Of a DNA stretch of 7,286 bases, positions 5,597-7,286 are shown one piece after another; within the stretch, counting starts at the first letter, position 1, and each line of letters begins with the position of its first letter. The notes beneath the pieces were generated by a model. It worked only from the letters and a program-made list of their open reading frames with translations, did not search any database and had not been told where the DNA came from. The position numbers and the translations under genes were made by a program. Origin of the DNA: an uncultured Selenomonas sp. (lineage in GTDB: Bacteria > Bacillota > Negativicutes > Selenomonadales > Selenomonadaceae); assembly GCA_938045435.1 (NCBI GenBank), contig CALIBA010000036.1, forward strand, positions 1 to 7,286. The letters are read 5' to 3'.

Positions 5597-6772
5597 ATGG
5601 ATAAGATTATGGCAATGCGCGAGAAGCGTGCGGAAATGTGGGAACAGGCAAAGCAGTTTCTGGATTCTCACGAAAAGGACGGGCATCTCACAGCCGAAGA
5701 TGCCAAAGCATACGAGCAAATGGAGAATGAGGTGCTTGCGCTCGGCAAGGACATCGAGCGCATGGAGCGTCAGGCGATTCTCGATGCGCAGCTTGCAAAG
5801 CCCGTGACGGCGGCAATCACCAACATTCCGGGGGCTGTGCTCAACGCGGAAAAGACGGGACGTGCAAGCGAGGCATACCATGCAGCAATGCTGAAGGCAC
5901 TCCGTACGAACTTTCGGCAGGTGGAGAACGTCCTGCAGGAGGGCGTGGATGCAAACGGCGGCTATCTCGTGCCGGAGGAATACGATCAGCGTCTCATTGA
6001 CGTTCTGAATGAGGAGAACGTCCTGCGTCCGCTTGCAACGACGATCACGACGAGTGGGGAGCACAAGATCAATATCGCCGCCACGAAACCTGCGGCATCG
6101 TGGATTGAGGAGGGCGCAGCACTTACCTTCGGGGACGCGACCTTCGACCAGATCGTTCTCGACGCGCACAAGCTCCACGTCGCAGTCAAGGTAACGGAAG
6201 AGCTTCTCTACGACAACGCCTTCAACCTTGAGAACTATCTCATCGAGCAGTTCGGCAAGGCACTGGGCAACGCAGAGGAGGACGCATTCCTGAATGGCGA
6301 TGGGACGCACAAGCCGAAGGGACTTCTCACCTCGGCAAAAACATCTGTCACCACGGCGGCGGCAGACCTCAAGGCGGACGAACTCGTGACGCTCGTCTAC
6401 AGCCTCAAGCGTCCCTACCGCAAGAATGCAGCGTTCATCGTCAATGACCAGACGCTTGCAAGCATTCGCAAACTCAAGGACGCGAACGGTGCGTATTTCT
6501 GGCAGCCGTCCTACCAGATGGGGGAGCCCGACCGTCTGCTCGGCTATCCCGTCTACTCTTCGGCATATATGCCTGCTGTCGAGGCAGGCAAGACCGTCAT
6601 CGCGTTCGGCGATTACTCCTACTACAACATCGGGGATCGCGGCACCCGTGCTCTGCAGGAACTCAAGGAACTCTTCGCGGGCAACGGTATGATCGGCTAT
6701 GTCATGAAGGAGCGTGTGGACGGAAAGCTCGTTCTTGAGGAAGCCGTGCAGACGCTTAAGATGAAGGGTTGA
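5597..6772 (+). CDS. Major capsid protein, HK97 fold
   Basis: Builds the icosahedral shell. The protein has 391 residues, about the length of HK97 gp5. Residues 1-65 are highly charged and predicted helical or coiled-coil, matching the delta (scaffold-like) domain, and the link at about 66-105 is a plausible zone for the protease cut. The capsid fold follows, with the family hallmark NGGYLVPEEYDQRLI (120-134), the ASWIEEGAAL stretch (167-176), the helix around VKVTEELLYD, and the NAEEDAFLNGDG motif (225-236). The start follows GGAGGG (5583-5588) with eight bases of spacing. It lies directly after the protease. I could not confirm the lysine and asparagine that form HK97-style covalent crosslinks; an alignment is needed to place them. 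Confidence 0.97.
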   Translation: MDKIMAMREKRAEMWEQAKQFLDSHEKDGHLTAEDAKAYEQMENEVLALGKDIERMERQAILDAQLAKPVTAAITNIPGAVLNAEKTGRASEAYHAAMLKALRTNFRQVENVLQEGVDANGGYLVPEEYDQRLIDVLNEENVLRPLATTITTSGEHKINIAATKPAASWIEEGAALTFGDATFDQIVLDAHKLHVAVKVTEELLYDNAFNLENYLIEQFGKALGNAEEDAFLNGDGTHKPKGLLTSAKTSVTTAAADLKADELVTLVYSLKRPYRKNAAFIVNDQTLASIRKLKDANGAYFWQPSYQMGEPDRLLGYPVYSSAYMPAVEAGKTVIAFGDYSYYNIGDRGTRALQELKELFAGNGMIGYVMKERVDGKLVLEEAVQTLKMKG

Positions 6773-6805
6773 TGTATGTTTGCGGCAAAGAGGGGAGGTG
6801 GTTCT

Positions 6806-7081
6806 ATGCTTGTGCCGCTCGCAGCAGTCAAGCAGTATCTGCGCATTGACGGCGATGAGGAGGACGATCTCCTCATGCACTTTGCGGAAACGGCAGAACA
6901 GATTTGTACGGCACTTCTGCGCGTGAAGAAGCTGTCCAAGGTCGAAGATCAGGCAATTGTGCGCGTCGCAATCCTCTACGCCGTGTCCTATCTCTACGAA
7001 CACCGAGAGGAAGCGGATCACAGAGGGCTTGCGCTGACACTTCGCTCCTTGCTTTTTGGTGTGCGGAAGGAGGTCTTTTAG
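6806..7081 (+). CDS. Head-tail connector protein, gp6-like (QLRG family)
   Basis: Adaptor that forms a ring below the portal and starts the neck. The protein has 91 residues, the usual size. The N-terminal KQYLRIDGDEEDDLL (about residues 9-23) is the family signature, followed by long helices with TAEQICTALL and AILYAVSYLYEHRE. The start at 6806 is chosen because GGAGGTG (6794-6800) stands five bases ahead. ATG 6776 in the same frame, with AAGGG at 6764-6768, would add ten residues (MFAAKRGGGS) and is possible but less like family members. The spacing after the capsid stop (33 bases) and before the next gene (none) suggests one operon. Confidence 0.9.
   Translation: MLVPLAAVKQYLRIDGDEEDDLLMHFAETAEQICTALLRVKKLSKVEDQAIVRVAILYAVSYLYEHREEADHRGLALTLRSLLFGVRKEVF
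7067..7074 (+). promoter_or_regulatory. Ribosome binding site of the head-tail adaptor gene
   Basis: AAGGAGGT, a near-perfect match to the 16S rRNA tail, lies within the last codons of the connector gene, seven bases before GTG 7082. It decides the GTG start over the in-frame ATG at 7094, which would have a spacing of 19 bases. Confidence 0.75.
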
Positions 7082-7286
7082 GTGAGAGTGTCCATGAGCG
7101 AACTGCGTCATCGAATCACTATTCTGCGTCCCGTCACAGATACGGACGATGAGGGAAATATCCTCTCATCGTCGGTGCAGGAAGTCGGTAAAGCATGGGC
7201 ACTCGTTCTGCCCTTTGCGGCAAAAATCTTGGACGGATATGCGGAGAAGGTGCAGGAGGTGGATTACCGCATCGTCATTCGTTACC
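7082..7286 (+). CDS. Head-tail adaptor / head closure protein, N-terminal part
   Basis: Partial gene cut by the right edge; 68 codons are visible. The residues SELRHRITILRPV (about 6-18) and the later EKVQEVDYRIVIRY (about 55-68) are characteristic of the phage head-tail joining family (Phage_H_T_join, SPP1 gp16-like), which closes the neck below the connector and binds the tail. Complete members have roughly 100-115 residues, so about a third is missing. The gene starts with GTG immediately after the connector stop codon, indicating tight coupling in the same operon. Confidence 0.9.
   Translation, partial: MRVSMSELRHRITILRPVTDTDDEGNILSSSVQEVGKAWALVLPFAAKILDGYAEKVQEVDYRIVIRY

Noticed and set aside
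5570..7111. A 513-codon open frame on the - strand covering the capsid and connector genes
   Set aside because: It lies fully antisense to well recognised genes, has a Cys- and His-rich composition typical of a shadow frame in GC-biased DNA, and has no recognisable domain or ribosome site.
1..7286. tRNA genes, CRISPR arrays, insertion sequences or attachment sites
   Set aside because: No cloverleaf, regularly spaced repeats, transposase or paired att-like repeat was seen on either strand by reading; short repeats found were hairpins already listed.

Overview
The window is part of the head and DNA-packaging module of a tailed phage, most likely a prophage. Every gene with a confident call lies on the + strand, in the usual order of HK97-like siphophages: terminase large subunit (TerL), portal, ClpP-like capsid protease, major capsid protein, gp6-like head-tail connector, and a head-tail adaptor cut by the right edge. 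Strong AGGAGG-type ribosome sites, a moderately high GC content and the protein families suggest a Firmicutes-type host. A Negativicutes (Selenomonas-like) host is my guess from the general look of the genes; nothing in the window proves it. No integrase, repressor, attachment site or host gene is visible, so the prophage state is itself inferred.

Layout. 1-148: end of an upstream unit (UUCG-loop hairpin), then a possible extended -10 promoter. 149-427: unrecognised 92-aa protein, followed by a second, nearly identical UUCG hairpin. 483-507: classical intrinsic terminator, immediately before TerL. 523-3144: TerL, interrupted by an in-frame 340-residue intein (775-1794). 3145-3248: leader resembling that of the 92-aa gene. 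3249-3575: unrecognised 108-aa protein, followed by a GC-rich hairpin. 3644-4894: portal. 4884-5573: protease, whose last codons contain a terminator-like hairpin. 5597-6772: major capsid protein. 6806-7081: connector. 7082 to the edge: adaptor.

The structural genes cooperate in one pathway. Capsid protein carrying an N-terminal scaffold-like delta domain assembles with the protease on the portal, the protease trims the shell, TerL pumps DNA through the portal using ATP, and the connector and adaptor close the head and join the tail.

The most notable element is the intein. It splits the TerL Walker A P-loop between Lys and Ser, so the ATPase site exists only after protein splicing. Its first residue is Gln, not Cys or Ser, and it carries the Trp / Cys / Thr set in blocks B, F and G that defines class 3 inteins, so it should splice through an internal block F cysteine. 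It contains a two-motif LAGLIDADG homing endonuclease whose first motif has Asn where the catalytic acid normally sits. The second point of interest is the pair of small unknown genes flanking TerL. They have similar leaders and terminal hairpins and look like moron cassettes inserted in the late operon.
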